A stretch of 19,590 bases of DNA, from the NCBI GenBank assembly GCA_900554405.1, contig USHI01000009.1, forward strand, positions 1 through 19,590. The letters run 5' to 3'. The notes under the pieces are model-generated. The model saw only the letters and a list, made by a program, of their open reading frames with translations. It ran no database searches and was not told the origin of the DNA. Numbering within the stretch: the first letter of the stretch is position 1; each line of letters starts with the position of its first letter. The position numbers were made by a program, and so were the translations under genes. Source of the DNA: an uncultured Eubacteriales bacterium (lineage in GTDB: Bacteria > Bacillota > Clostridia > Oscillospirales > CAG-382). Of this stretch, positions 7,728-15,459 are shown piece after piece.

Positions 7728-9113
7728 ATGAAAGCAAATACGAAAAAGAAGTTTTATCTGCTGATCATTCCCTTTATTCTCGCGGCAATACTTATTGCCT
7801 GCGACACGACAACCGAAAAATCCTCCGCTCCCGGCGGTACATCCTCCTCCGCATCGACTTCCTCCTCCGCCTCCGGAACAAGCGCAGAACCCTCCTCCGA
7901 ACCGGATAACGTATCCACACGCACCGTTTCCGGAATTGCCGTTCTTGTGGACGGATCCGACACGCTCGAAAAAATCGGGCTTTACTGCGATGCGTTTTCC
8001 GCCGAAGCCGAGGTTACGGTTAAAGGCGATAAAAACGTTATCGATTCCCTGCTTTCCTCGGATATTTCCGCAGTTATCGACGTAAGTACCGCAACGGAAG
8101 CCGGCACGAGCGAATTCCTGGTGCAATATAAAGCGCCGGACGGAGTTGATATAGTTTCCGCACAGCCGCTCAGCGCAAGTGTGGAAATAAAGAAGAAGGA
8201 CACAACCATCATCCCTCCCGACAATGACAAAGCATATATCGGCAATCGCGGGATCCTGATTTCCGGAAACCGCGGCATGGAGCAATACGGCGGCACGGCG
8301 AAAGCGGGCACAAACACCGGCGCAAAGGTAAATCAGTTCAAAGCCGCGCTTACCGAAGCGGGGATCAACGTAAACGTTTATGCACTTTGCCCGCCGCTTG
8401 CAAGCGCTTTCTATGCTCCCTCCAAATATCCGAACTCCATTGCAAACCACAAAAACTGCTTCGGTGCACTTGCCGATTCGCTTGTCGATGTAAAGTATGT
8501 TGATGTACTTGCGGCTCTTGCGGGCCATGTCGACGAGAAAATATATGCCCGTACCGACCACCACTGGAACGCACTCGGTGCTTATTATGCCGCACAGCAG
8601 CTTGCAAGAGTTGCGGGCACCCCGTTTGACGATCTTTCCACCTTCACATCCAACAGCGAATCGGGCTATCTCGGCACGCTTGCAACCTGGTCCCAGGCTC
8701 CGGAGCTTAAAAACAACCCCGAAACCTTCACCTGGTACATACCCTCCCGCGCCTATACCGTGGAATACAGCTCGAAGGATAAGTTCACCAACACCATTTA
8801 CGGAAAAACACTTTTCTCCGGTGCGAAGGGGTATACCAAATTCATATACGGCGATTCCTATGCAACACATATATACAGCGATCTCAATACCGGCAGATCG
8901 CTCCTGCTCATCAAGGACAGCTACGGCAACGCGCTGGCTCCCTTCCTTGTCGGTTCTTATGACCATGTATATATTGTTGACAGCCGTGAATTCAAGCTCA
9001 ACGTAAAGACATTTATTACCGAATACGGTATCACCGATGTATGCCTTTCCATGTCTGCATTTGCCGTAACGGGCGACTTCATGAATAAGGTCAACAATAT
9101 GCTCAACTATTAA
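7728..9113 (+). CDS. Lipoprotein with YbbR-like domain fused to a DHHW (SGNH) domain
   Basis: The 461-residue product starts with a lipoprotein signal (Lys-rich start, hydrophobic 9-24, lipobox LIAC with C25) and a Ser/Thr/Pro-rich linker (about 30-65). Residues about 66-156 fit a YbbR-like repeat, the extracytoplasmic module of CdaR: AEVTVKGDKNVIDSLL, then ISAVIDVS, a PDGVDIV stretch and LSASVEIKKK. The DHHW domain follows, beginning with GILISGNRGMEQYGG (175-189), with RTDHHW (275-280) and KDSYGNAL (396-403, S398). The catalytic residues are intact. It is clearly paralogous to the preceding protein. It starts one base after the upstream stop, so the two are likely translationally coupled. 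It should sit on the outer face of the membrane; the YbbR-like part may bind a partner or the target polymer. Confidence 0.88.
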   Translation: MKANTKKKFYLLIIPFILAAILIACDTTTEKSSAPGGTSSSASTSSSASGTSAEPSSEPDNVSTRTVSGIAVLVDGSDTLEKIGLYCDAFSAEAEVTVKGDKNVIDSLLSSDISAVIDVSTATEAGTSEFLVQYKAPDGVDIVSAQPLSASVEIKKKDTTIIPPDNDKAYIGNRGILISGNRGMEQYGGTAKAGTNTGAKVNQFKAALTEAGINVNVYALCPPLASAFYAPSKYPNSIANHKNCFGALADSLVDVKYVDVLAALAGHVDEKIYARTDHHWNALGAYYAAQQLARVAGTPFDDLSTFTSNSESGYLGTLATWSQAPELKNNPETFTWYIPSRAYTVEYSSKDKFTNTIYGKTLFSGAKGYTKFIYGDSYATHIYSDLNTGRSLLLIKDSYGNALAPFLVGSYDHVYIVDSREFKLNVKTFITEYGITDVCLSMSAFAVTGDFMNKVNNMLNY

Positions 9114-9125
9114 AAAGGAGAAGAT

Positions 9126-10916
9126 ATGCCTAAAAACGATTATCCTCTTGACATCACCGCGGTGACATTGAACCGCCGTAAGACCCGACGCGAGCTTCTG
9201 GAAGACGGAAGCAAGCGGATCAAAAAGAAGATCGCCGTTTTGGGCGGCTCCACAACAAACGATATCGTAAAGACTCTCGAAATCTATCTTCTTTCCGAAG
9301 GTATAGAACCGGAGTTTTACCAATCCGAATACAACCGTTTCTGGCAGGATGCGATGTTCGAAAACCCGGAGCTCAAGGATTTTGCACCGGATGTCATATA
9401 TATCCACACATCCTACCGCAATATTGCCGGATTTCTTCCCGCCGCCTCAGCTCCCGCAGATGAGGTCGAAGCAAAGCTCGACGAGCGTTATTCATATTAC
9501 GAAAAGATGTGGATACGCCTGCGCGAGGAATATGCCTGCCCGGTCATACAGAACAATTTCGAACTGCCTCCCTACCGTATTTTCGGCAATCGCGATTGCT
9601 GGGATATACACGGCGCTGTATCGTTTATAAGCAGGCTGAATGAAAGGTTCAACAGCTACGCGCGCGAAAACGGCGGATTTTATATATGCGACATCGCATA
9701 TGTAGCCGCCTGCTTCGGCTTGGACAAATGGTATGACGACGAAGCCTGGTATATGTATAAATATGCCTTTTCGGCGGATGCCACCCCGTATGTCGCATTC
9801 AACCTTTCGCATATAATCAAATCCATCTTCGGCAAAAACAAAAAAGTCATCGCGCTCGACCTGGATAACACCCTTTGGGGCGGCGTTGTCGGCGACGACG
9901 GCGTGGAAGGCATCGAAATAGGCGAGGAGACCGCCACCGCCGAATGCTTCAAGGCTTTTCAGGAATATCTGAAAAAACAGAAGGATATCGGCATTATGCT
10001 GACGGTCGCCTCCAAAAACGATCACGAAAACGCCATTGCCGGGCTTAATCACCCGGAGGGCGTACTTCGCCCGGAGGATTTCATTGTTATCAAGGCGAAT
10101 TGGGAAACAAAGGACAGAAACCTTGCCGAAACGGCATCGGAAATGGACCTTGGCATAGATTCATTTGTTTTTGCCGATGACAATCCGACCGAACGCGATC
10201 TTGTAAGAAAGAGCCTTCCGACGGTTTCCGTACCCGAAATGCTCCGCCCTGCCGATTATATCCGTACTATCGACCGCAACGGTTATTTTGAAGTCACCGC
10301 TTTTTCGGCGGACGACCTGAAAAGAAACGATATGTACAAGGCAAATGTCAAGCGCGCATCACAGCAGCACGAGTTCACCGATTACAACGAATATCTGAAA
10401 AGCCTTGATATGCGCGCGGAAATCAAGTCATTTGCTCCCGTATATATTCCGCGTATAACACAGCTCACCAATAAATCCAACCAATTCAACCTCACCACAC
10501 GCAGATACACCCAGCCCGAGATCGAAGAGGCTGCCGCCGACAAGAACAAGATAACACTCTATGGCAAAATGGAGGATTCTTACGGCGACAACGGCGTTGT
10601 AAGCGTAGTTATCGGCGCAGTGGAGGGCGCTTGCTGCAAGATCGAGCTTTGGCTCATGAGCTGCCGTGTTCTGAAAAAGAAGATGGAATACGCAATGCTG
10701 GATACGCTGGTGGCAAAATGTACCGCACGAGGCGTAACAGAAATCCTCGGATACTACTTCCCTACCGCAAAAAACGGTATGGTCAAGAACCTCTATGCGG
10801 ATTTCGGCTTTGAAAAGATCTCCGAAGATGAAAACGGCAATACGGTATGGCGGCTGGAAACAGCGTGCTACACCGATAAAAACGATGTTATCCATGTAGA
10901 AAGCGAGGAACACTAA
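9126..10916 (+). CDS. HAD-IIIC family FkbH-like protein (glyceryl-type acyl loading enzyme)
   Basis: The 596-residue cytoplasmic protein has the full FkbH layout. The N-terminal part (about 1-235) has an SGNH-like GGSTTNDI motif (40-47). The HAD-IIIC phosphatase domain starts at IALDLDNTLWGGVVGDDG (242-259; D245, D247), with TVASKND (293-299) and FADDNPTERD (349-358). The C-terminal GNAT-like part includes TNKSNQFNLTTRRY (448-461). Characterised relatives in polyketide pathways take 1,3-bisphosphoglycerate, remove a phosphate and load glyceryl onto a carrier protein. No polyketide synthase is present. An acyl carrier protein gene begins one base after this stop and an MBOAT acyltransferase lies upstream, so I infer that it charges the carrier for surface acylation. 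Whether the acyl group is glyceryl or another hydroxyacyl cannot be read from sequence. AAGGAG lies just before ATG 9126. Confidence 0.93.
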   Translation: MPKNDYPLDITAVTLNRRKTRRELLEDGSKRIKKKIAVLGGSTTNDIVKTLEIYLLSEGIEPEFYQSEYNRFWQDAMFENPELKDFAPDVIYIHTSYRNIAGFLPAASAPADEVEAKLDERYSYYEKMWIRLREEYACPVIQNNFELPPYRIFGNRDCWDIHGAVSFISRLNERFNSYARENGGFYICDIAYVAACFGLDKWYDDEAWYMYKYAFSADATPYVAFNLSHIIKSIFGKNKKVIALDLDNTLWGGVVGDDGVEGIEIGEETATAECFKAFQEYLKKQKDIGIMLTVASKNDHENAIAGLNHPEGVLRPEDFIVIKANWETKDRNLAETASEMDLGIDSFVFADDNPTERDLVRKSLPTVSVPEMLRPADYIRTIDRNGYFEVTAFSADDLKRNDMYKANVKRASQQHEFTDYNEYLKSLDMRAEIKSFAPVYIPRITQLTNKSNQFNLTTRRYTQPEIEEAAADKNKITLYGKMEDSYGDNGVVSVVIGAVEGACCKIELWLMSCRVLKKKMEYAMLDTLVAKCTARGVTEILGYYFPTAKNGMVKNLYADFGFEKISEDENGNTVWRLETACYTDKNDVIHVESEEH

Positions 10917-10917
10917 A

Positions 10918-11163
10918 ATGACTGAACAAATGATTTTCGAACGTCTCAACGATGTATTCCGCGATATTTTCGACGATGATTCTATCACTGTCGGAAGAGA
11001 GACGACTGCGGATGATATCGAGGATTGGGACAGCCTCGAGCACATACGCCTGATCGGCGCGGTGGAGCGCGAATTCGGTGTTAAGTTTACCATGAAGGAA
11101 GTCAGCTCTATGAAGAATGTCGGCGAAATGGCGGATATCATTGCCGAAAGAACGGCAAAATAA
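10918..11163 (+). CDS. Acyl carrier protein (FkbJ/DltC-like)
   Basis: This is an 81-residue acidic, helical carrier protein. The phosphopantetheine attachment motif is DWDSLEHI (36-43) with S39 as the modified serine, followed by the usual helix pattern (EFGVKFTMKEVSSMKNVGEMADII). The full length fits a stand-alone carrier. Its DSLEHI motif resembles DltC- and FkbJ-type carriers more than the DSLDTVE of fatty-acid AcpP. It begins one base after the FkbH stop; GAGGAA inside the end of that gene is its ribosome site. It is the last gene of the operon and presumably carries the acyl group from FkbH to the MBOAT protein. No phosphopantetheinyl transferase gene is in the window, so a housekeeping one would have to activate it. 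Confidence 0.93.
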   Translation: MTEQMIFERLNDVFRDIFDDDSITVGRETTADDIEDWDSLEHIRLIGAVEREFGVKFTMKEVSSMKNVGEMADIIAERTAK

Positions 11164-11196
11164 CCATACCGACTTACATAACCGACCCGACACAAG

Positions 11197-11230
11197 AAAA
11201 AACCGGGAAGCCAAAAGCTTTCCGGTTTTT
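11197..11230. terminator. Bidirectional intrinsic terminator closing the acylation operon
   Basis: AAAACCGGGAAGC pairs with GCTTTCCGGTTTT (one G-T pair) around a CAAAA loop, with A-rich sequence before and five T after. Read on the minus strand the same hairpin ends in a T-run. It therefore also serves the aldolase gene, whose stop is only a few bases away at 11234. Confidence 0.9.
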
Positions 11231-11233
11231 GTT

Positions 11234-12055
11234 TCAATATTCAAGTGTATCGAGAAATGCTTTGTTGAGCTTTTTCCCGCGGGATTTGGCAGCTTCTGAA
11301 ATCTCTGCGGGAGCCATTGAGTTAAGCGGCTTCTTTCCCGCGGCAAGTATCATCATCCTTACTCTGAACGCCTTATCGACAGCCTGTGCCCTGCCGAAAG
11401 CGGAAAGCATATCCCCGCCGGCGGAAAACAGACCGTGAAACGCCCAGACAACGACATCGCAGCGTTTAAGCTTGCGCGCGGTGAATTTTGCAAGACGCAC
11501 AGACCCCGGAACGGCGAACCCGATCACTCCGATCCCGGACGGAAACATAAAGGAATACTCTGCAGCACTTTGCCAGAGAACCTTTGTGAACGCGGCATCG
11601 TCAAGCGGCAGCAGGGCGGAAAGTGCAATGACCGATTCGGGGTGGCAGTGATATACCGCGCGCCCTTCACCGCGTTCATCAAGAACCGCAAGCGACAGTA
11701 GGTGAGCCGTCAGCTCGCTTGTCGGGGCTCCGCCGCCCCAGACTTTGTAAACAGCGGCGCCATCCTGCCCGATGAGACATATGCAGAACAGCTTTTCGGG
11801 GCAGATATCCGCATTAAGAAAGCAGCTGCCCGCAACCGTGGTGAAAACATATCTACCCGCAAGCGACGGTACAGCCGCTTCAAGGCGGACACTTTGTTCG
11901 CCTTGCGCAAATTCGGCGGATACCTCGCCGACCTCATCCTCGGTGAGCAGCAGAGAAATATTGCCCGCATTAAGTTCGTGCCAGCCGAAGGCGACACCGG
12001 CTTTAATACAGGCTACCGCCTGCCGAAAAAAGTGAGCATTCGTTACGGCGCTCAT
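11234..12055 (-). CDS. rhaD: Rhamnulose-1-phosphate aldolase-like class II aldolase
   Basis: The 273-residue product matches the length and layout of E. coli RhaD (about 274 residues), which splits L-rhamnulose 1-phosphate into dihydroxyacetone phosphate and lactaldehyde using zinc. Visible landmarks are GWHELNAGNISL (24-35), WGGGAPTSELTAH (106-118, catalytic-type E114), YHCHPE (135-140, zinc ligands H136 and H138), FPSGIGVI (171-178) and VVWAFHGLF (202-210, zinc ligand H207). All key residues are present. Its start codon overlaps the stop of the SGNH hydrolase gene by four bases, so it is the last gene of the trpS operon. No rhamnose isomerase, kinase or transporter gene is near. Another phosphorylated ketose substrate is possible, so the symbol is tentative. 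Confidence 0.82.
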   Translation of the reverse strand: MSAVTNAHFFRQAVACIKAGVAFGWHELNAGNISLLLTEDEVGEVSAEFAQGEQSVRLEAAVPSLAGRYVFTTVAGSCFLNADICPEKLFCICLIGQDGAAVYKVWGGGAPTSELTAHLLSLAVLDERGEGRAVYHCHPESVIALSALLPLDDAAFTKVLWQSAAEYSFMFPSGIGVIGFAVPGSVRLAKFTARKLKRCDVVVWAFHGLFSAGGDMLSAFGRAQAVDKAFRVRMMILAAGKKPLNSMAPAEISEAAKSRGKKLNKAFLDTLEY

Positions 12056-12672
12056 CTTAATTCTTTGATCAGACCGATAATGAGCGGTGCAAGGTGCTGT
12101 GCTATGACCTTTCTTCCGTATTCGGCGGGGTGTACGCCATCTTCGGAAAGCAGTCGCGGCTCTTTGCCCAGTGTTTCGGAAGCAAGTATGCCGTCGAGCG
12201 GAAGATATCTTTCGGCATATTCAAGTGCAAGCTTACGGGTAACGTCGATTTTTCCGTCGAGATCTTCACGGTAATGATCGCGCCCCATGCCGTATATCAG
12301 AAAAGGATCGATCAAAACGATTTTTGCATGGGTTTTATCCTTTATTTCGCGCAGAAGCGATTCGTAATTGGCGCGGAACTGTTCGTCGCTTGTCGGATCG
12401 TTGCTGTCGTAACGGCGCCATGTATCGTTTACGCCGATGAGTATTGTGACGATATCGGGGTTTACTTCCGTGAAATCACGCTTTGCACGTTCAAGCAGGT
12501 CTTTTGTGCGGTTGCCGCTGATGCCGAGGTTTATGAATTCGATATCCTCTTCCGGCAAAGCGGCGCGGATAAGCTCCGCTGTATATTTGACATAGCCCGG
12601 GCCAAGCTCGTGGCTGTCGGCATAATTCCTGCCGGCATCGGTCACGCTGTCGCCTTGAAACAATATCCTCAT
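12052..12672 (-). CDS. SGNH/GDSL-type esterase/lipase family hydrolase
   Basis: The 206-residue product is a compact SGNH hydrolase with every block intact: block I GDSVTD (7-12, S9), block II Gly in NLGISGNR (G50), block III GVND (80-83, N82) and block V EDGVHP (177-182, D178 and H181). There is no signal peptide, so it should act in the cytoplasm. It resembles the rhamnogalacturonan acetylesterase/acyl-CoA thioesterase-like group that removes acetyl or other acyl groups from sugars; the substrate is unknown. I chose ATG 12672, which has AAAGGAAT upstream; a longer in-frame reading to 12708 would add 12 residues before the first beta strand and overlap trpS. It lies 13 bases after trpS and overlaps the aldolase gene by four bases. 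Confidence 0.88.
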   Translation of the reverse strand: MRILFQGDSVTDAGRNYADSHELGPGYVKYTAELIRAALPEEDIEFINLGISGNRTKDLLERAKRDFTEVNPDIVTILIGVNDTWRRYDSNDPTSDEQFRANYESLLREIKDKTHAKIVLIDPFLIYGMGRDHYREDLDGKIDVTRKLALEYAERYLPLDGILASETLGKEPRLLSEDGVHPAEYGRKVIAQHLAPLIIGLIKELR

Positions 12673-12685
12673 AGTTTTATTCCTT

Positions 12686-13744
12686 TCAGAAACGTTCTTT
12701 TGATTCAAAATAATCTATCTTCATTGCACGTCGAACGGCGGAAAGCGTTTGTGCTGCCGTAGCGCGTGCCGTTTTGCACCCGGCTTCGAGAATATCATAT
12801 ACATCGTCGATATGCGCTTCCCAAAATGCGCGTTTTTCTCTTATCGGTGCAAGCTCCGCCTGGATAACATTGTTCAGGAATTTTTTTACCTTTACATCGC
12901 CCAATCCGCCGCGGCGGTAATGCGCTTTGAGTTCGTCGAGCGTGGAATACTCCGGCAGGAATTCCGCAAAATGCTCGGGACGGCAAAAGGCATCAAGGTA
13001 AATAAACACGGGGTTTCCTTCCGTTTTGCCCGGATCCTCCACGCGGATATGATCCGGATCGGTGAACATGGACATTATCTTGGTTTTGATTTCGGCGGGT
13101 TCATCCGAAAGGTAAATGCAATTGCCGAGCGATTTGCTCATTTTTGCTTTGCCGTCGATACCGGGCAAACGGAGGCAGGCGCTGTTGTCGGGAAGTATTA
13201 TCTTCGGATCGGTGAGAGTATCGCCGTATACCGAATTGAATTTATGCACGATTTCCTTGCATTGTTCGATCATGGGCATCTGGTCCTCGCCGACCGGAAC
13301 AGCGGTCGCGCGGAAAGCCGTTATATCCGCCGCCTGGCTTATGGGATAGCAGAAGAAGCCCACGGGAATGCTCGCTTCGAAATTGCGCATCTGTATCTCT
13401 GCCTTCACGGTCGGATTGCGCTGAACGCGTGCAACCGTGACAAGGTTCATATAGTAAAATGTGAGCTCTGTCAGTTCCGGTACCGTGGACTGGATAAAAA
13501 TGACCGATTTTGCGGGATCGATACCGCAGGACAGATAGTCAAGCGCGACATTTATAATGTTCTGGCGAACCTTTTCGGGGTGTTCTGCATTGTCCGTAAG
13601 CGCCTGCGCATCGGCAATCATGATATATATTTCGTCAAATCCGCCGGAATTCTGGAGCTCGACCCGCCTTTTGAGCGAGCCCACATAATGCCCCACATGG
13701 AGCCTTCCGGTCGGGCGGTCGCCGGTCAATATTACCTGTTTCAT
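12686..13744 (-). CDS. trpS: Tryptophan--tRNA ligase
   Basis: The 352-residue product is a class I aminoacyl-tRNA synthetase that charges tRNA-Trp. The HIGH-type motif is HVGH (16-19) after LTGDRPTGRL, and the KMSKS loop is exact (201-205, in GKAKMSKSLGN). ARVQRNPTVK and VPVGEDQMPMIEQ (149-161) are characteristic TrpRS blocks, and the length is normal. CAGGTAC precedes the ATG by about 7 bases, and a promoter sits at 13777-13805. The leader is only about 25 bases, too short for a T-box, which often controls this gene in Firmicutes. It heads an operon with the SGNH hydrolase and the aldolase. This may be a second, unregulated copy; the window cannot show whether another exists. Confidence 0.97.
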   Translation of the reverse strand: MKQVILTGDRPTGRLHVGHYVGSLKRRVELQNSGGFDEIYIMIADAQALTDNAEHPEKVRQNIINVALDYLSCGIDPAKSVIFIQSTVPELTELTFYYMNLVTVARVQRNPTVKAEIQMRNFEASIPVGFFCYPISQAADITAFRATAVPVGEDQMPMIEQCKEIVHKFNSVYGDTLTDPKIILPDNSACLRLPGIDGKAKMSKSLGNCIYLSDEPAEIKTKIMSMFTDPDHIRVEDPGKTEGNPVFIYLDAFCRPEHFAEFLPEYSTLDELKAHYRRGGLGDVKVKKFLNNVIQAELAPIREKRAFWEAHIDDVYDILEAGCKTARATAAQTLSAVRRAMKIDYFESKERF

Positions 13745-13776
13745 ACTGTACCTCTGCTATGCACTGATTTTTGCTG

Positions 13777-13805
13777 ATTATAGCACAATTATGCCCGTTC
13801 GTCAA
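13777..13805 (-). promoter_or_regulatory. Promoter of the trpS operon
   Basis: Read on the minus strand: TTGACG (complement of 13800-13805), a 17-base spacer and TATAAT (complement of 13777-13782), about 32 bases before the trpS start codon. Confidence 0.8.
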
Positions 13806-13820
13806 TACAAAACGCCCGGA

Positions 13821-13860
13821 AAAAGCCCCCGCAGCGTATGCAAAGCATTCTGCGGGGGGA
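13821..13860 (-). terminator. Intrinsic terminator of the ABC exporter operon
   Basis: CCCCCGCAG (13826-13834) pairs exactly with CTGCGGGGG (13850-13858). Inside, ATGC and GCAT pair around AAA, giving a long GC-rich hairpin. On the minus strand it is followed by CTTTTTCC, just after the permease stop at 13867. The trpS promoter begins immediately beyond. Confidence 0.88.
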
Positions 13861-13866
13861 AAATAA

Positions 13867-15459
13867 TTATTGATATGATGCAAATATACGCGGGCCGGAA
13901 ACATACAGATATCTGCCCAAAACTGCCGCAATAACAGCGAGCACGGCGGCAACTATCCAAAGGTATAACGCTGCGCCGATCGTATAACAGGCGGCGTACA
14001 GACCGCCGAAGGCGATCGGTACAAGAAATCCGGCAAACAGTGCAACAAATACGGAAAAGCTCTGCTTTATCGGTATTATCTCGGAAGACCAGTTAAAATC
14101 AGGTTTGCGCATTCCGAGTATCATATCGAAAAACGCGGCGGCGAATACATATATAAGTGTCACGGCAAAAACCGCAGCCGATTCTGCAAATGTAAGCCGC
14201 AAGGCGATAACACCGCAGAAATCGCTGAATATTACGGGAACGCCTGTTAACAAAAGCTGTACCGAAAGCTTGCTTTTTATAATCATGCGCGGTGTTACCG
14301 GCAGCGACTGCAATATCCACAGCCCCTTCCCCTCCAACGAAACAGAAGGCGTTACGATATCCACCATGCCGGAAACGGTACAGACGATCACAGAAAGTGC
14401 TATCGGAGCGACCCTTACGCCATCGAATATTGTATCGATCAGAAGGGATATCTCGCCCCCGCGGAATATAAGATACACACCGACGGCAGCTGTAAACAGC
14501 AGACCCAAACCGCAGTTGAGCATATAATTCGGGCTCGAAACAAACCTGCCGAGCTCCTTGCCGAACAATGCCGCTCCGATGCTCTTTACCTTCCCGACGG
14601 TGACCTTATTCTTCGGTGCGGACGAAGACACCGATGCGGCAGTCGCGATTCTTGTAAAGCTCTTAGCAATGATCATACATGTGGCGGCAACAAGCAAAGC
14701 GACGACGGCAAGCAGTATCACGGAATAAAGTATATTGCCGCCTGCCAGCCCGAACGCATATACGATATATGCGTTTCCCTTCACCGCGCTGGCATATGCC
14801 TGCGCATTCTGCAAAAGATCGGAGATCAGATCCTGCGCCTTGAAATACACAAAATAATATACGCCGATAAACACGAGCGAAACGATAACGGTGATAAAGC
14901 TCTTGTTTTTCAGCTTGACGCTTATCCTTGCCACCAGATACCCGAGCAGACAGGAAAGCAGCATTACGATACCGGAAACCGAAACCATAAACAGCAGCGG
15001 AGATACTATTCCGGCAACCGTCAACGGCGCATATATCCAGTAAACTATCGCAGTAGGTATGAGAACCGCGGCCGAATACATCAGCCCCATCAGATATACG
15101 CCCAACAGCCGGGAAGCGATTATGTACCCGACAGGGATCGGCATGGAGAGCAGCAGATCGTTATCCTTTGCAAGATAAAGCCCGGAAAACGTATTGAATA
15201 CGCTTCCGAACGTACCGAGAAATACCCCCAGCAGACCGAAGACCGCAAAATAAAACCAGGACATACCGTTTTCGATAAATACCGGGCATACCTGCAGAGC
15301 CAGGAAGGCAAAAAAGCCGCCAATAAACACCATCAGAGCGCCAAACAGCAAGAACATCAGCACAACAGAAGCCGTTGAGCGCTTAACGTTTTTCTTGCTG
15401 TCATATAAATAGCTGCGGAACATTTCCGCAAATTGCTTTTCAAGCAGGGCTTTCAGCAT
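13867..15459 (-). CDS. ABC exporter permease subunit (large ABC_tran_2-like protein)
   Basis: The 530-residue membrane protein has roughly twelve hydrophobic segments (for example near 30-55, 66-92, 122-145, 150-178, 187-206, 240-265, 316-333, 350-370, 400-422, 425-448, 468-492 and 497-516). It fits the large permease family found with BcrA-type ATPases in Firmicutes (putative ABC exporter, ABC_tran_2). The hallmark stretch is SLEGKGLWILQSLPVTP (374-390) followed by RMIIKSKL. A cytoplasmic linker lies between about 268 and 310. The substrate is unknown. Its ATG overlaps the ATPase stop by one base (TAATG), so the two are translationally coupled, and GGGAG lies just upstream within the ATPase end. 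It ends at a strong terminator. Confidence 0.87.
   Translation of the reverse strand: MLKALLEKQFAEMFRSYLYDSKKNVKRSTASVVLMFLLFGALMVFIGGFFAFLALQVCPVFIENGMSWFYFAVFGLLGVFLGTFGSVFNTFSGLYLAKDNDLLLSMPIPVGYIIASRLLGVYLMGLMYSAAVLIPTAIVYWIYAPLTVAGIVSPLLFMVSVSGIVMLLSCLLGYLVARISVKLKNKSFITVIVSLVFIGVYYFVYFKAQDLISDLLQNAQAYASAVKGNAYIVYAFGLAGGNILYSVILLAVVALLVAATCMIIAKSFTRIATAASVSSSAPKNKVTVGKVKSIGAALFGKELGRFVSSPNYMLNCGLGLLFTAAVGVYLIFRGGEISLLIDTIFDGVRVAPIALSVIVCTVSGMVDIVTPSVSLEGKGLWILQSLPVTPRMIIKSKLSVQLLLTGVPVIFSDFCGVIALRLTFAESAAVFAVTLIYVFAAAFFDMILGMRKPDFNWSSEIIPIKQSFSVFVALFAGFLVPIAFGGLYAACYTIGAALYLWIVAAVLAVIAAVLGRYLYVSGPRIFASYQ

Noticed and set aside
8850..8861. A GDSY motif at residues 375-378 of the YbbR-DHHW protein as a second SGNH nucleophile
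   Set aside because: The nucleophile equivalent to that of the other DHHW protein is in KDSYGNAL at S398; the GDSY site has no counterpart in the paralogue.
7707..9407. Minus-strand reading frame of 566 codons opposite the second DHHW gene
   Set aside because: It overlaps two convincing plus-strand genes with coupled starts, has Gly/Cys-rich low-complexity sequence and no recognisable domain.
12749..13777. Plus-strand reading frame of 342 codons opposite trpS
   Set aside because: trpS on the other strand has exact HVGH and KMSKS motifs, a promoter and a ribosome site; this frame is its shadow.
13745..13805. T-box leader for trpS
   Set aside because: The promoter lies only about 32 bases from the start codon and no T-box sequence or antiterminator is visible.
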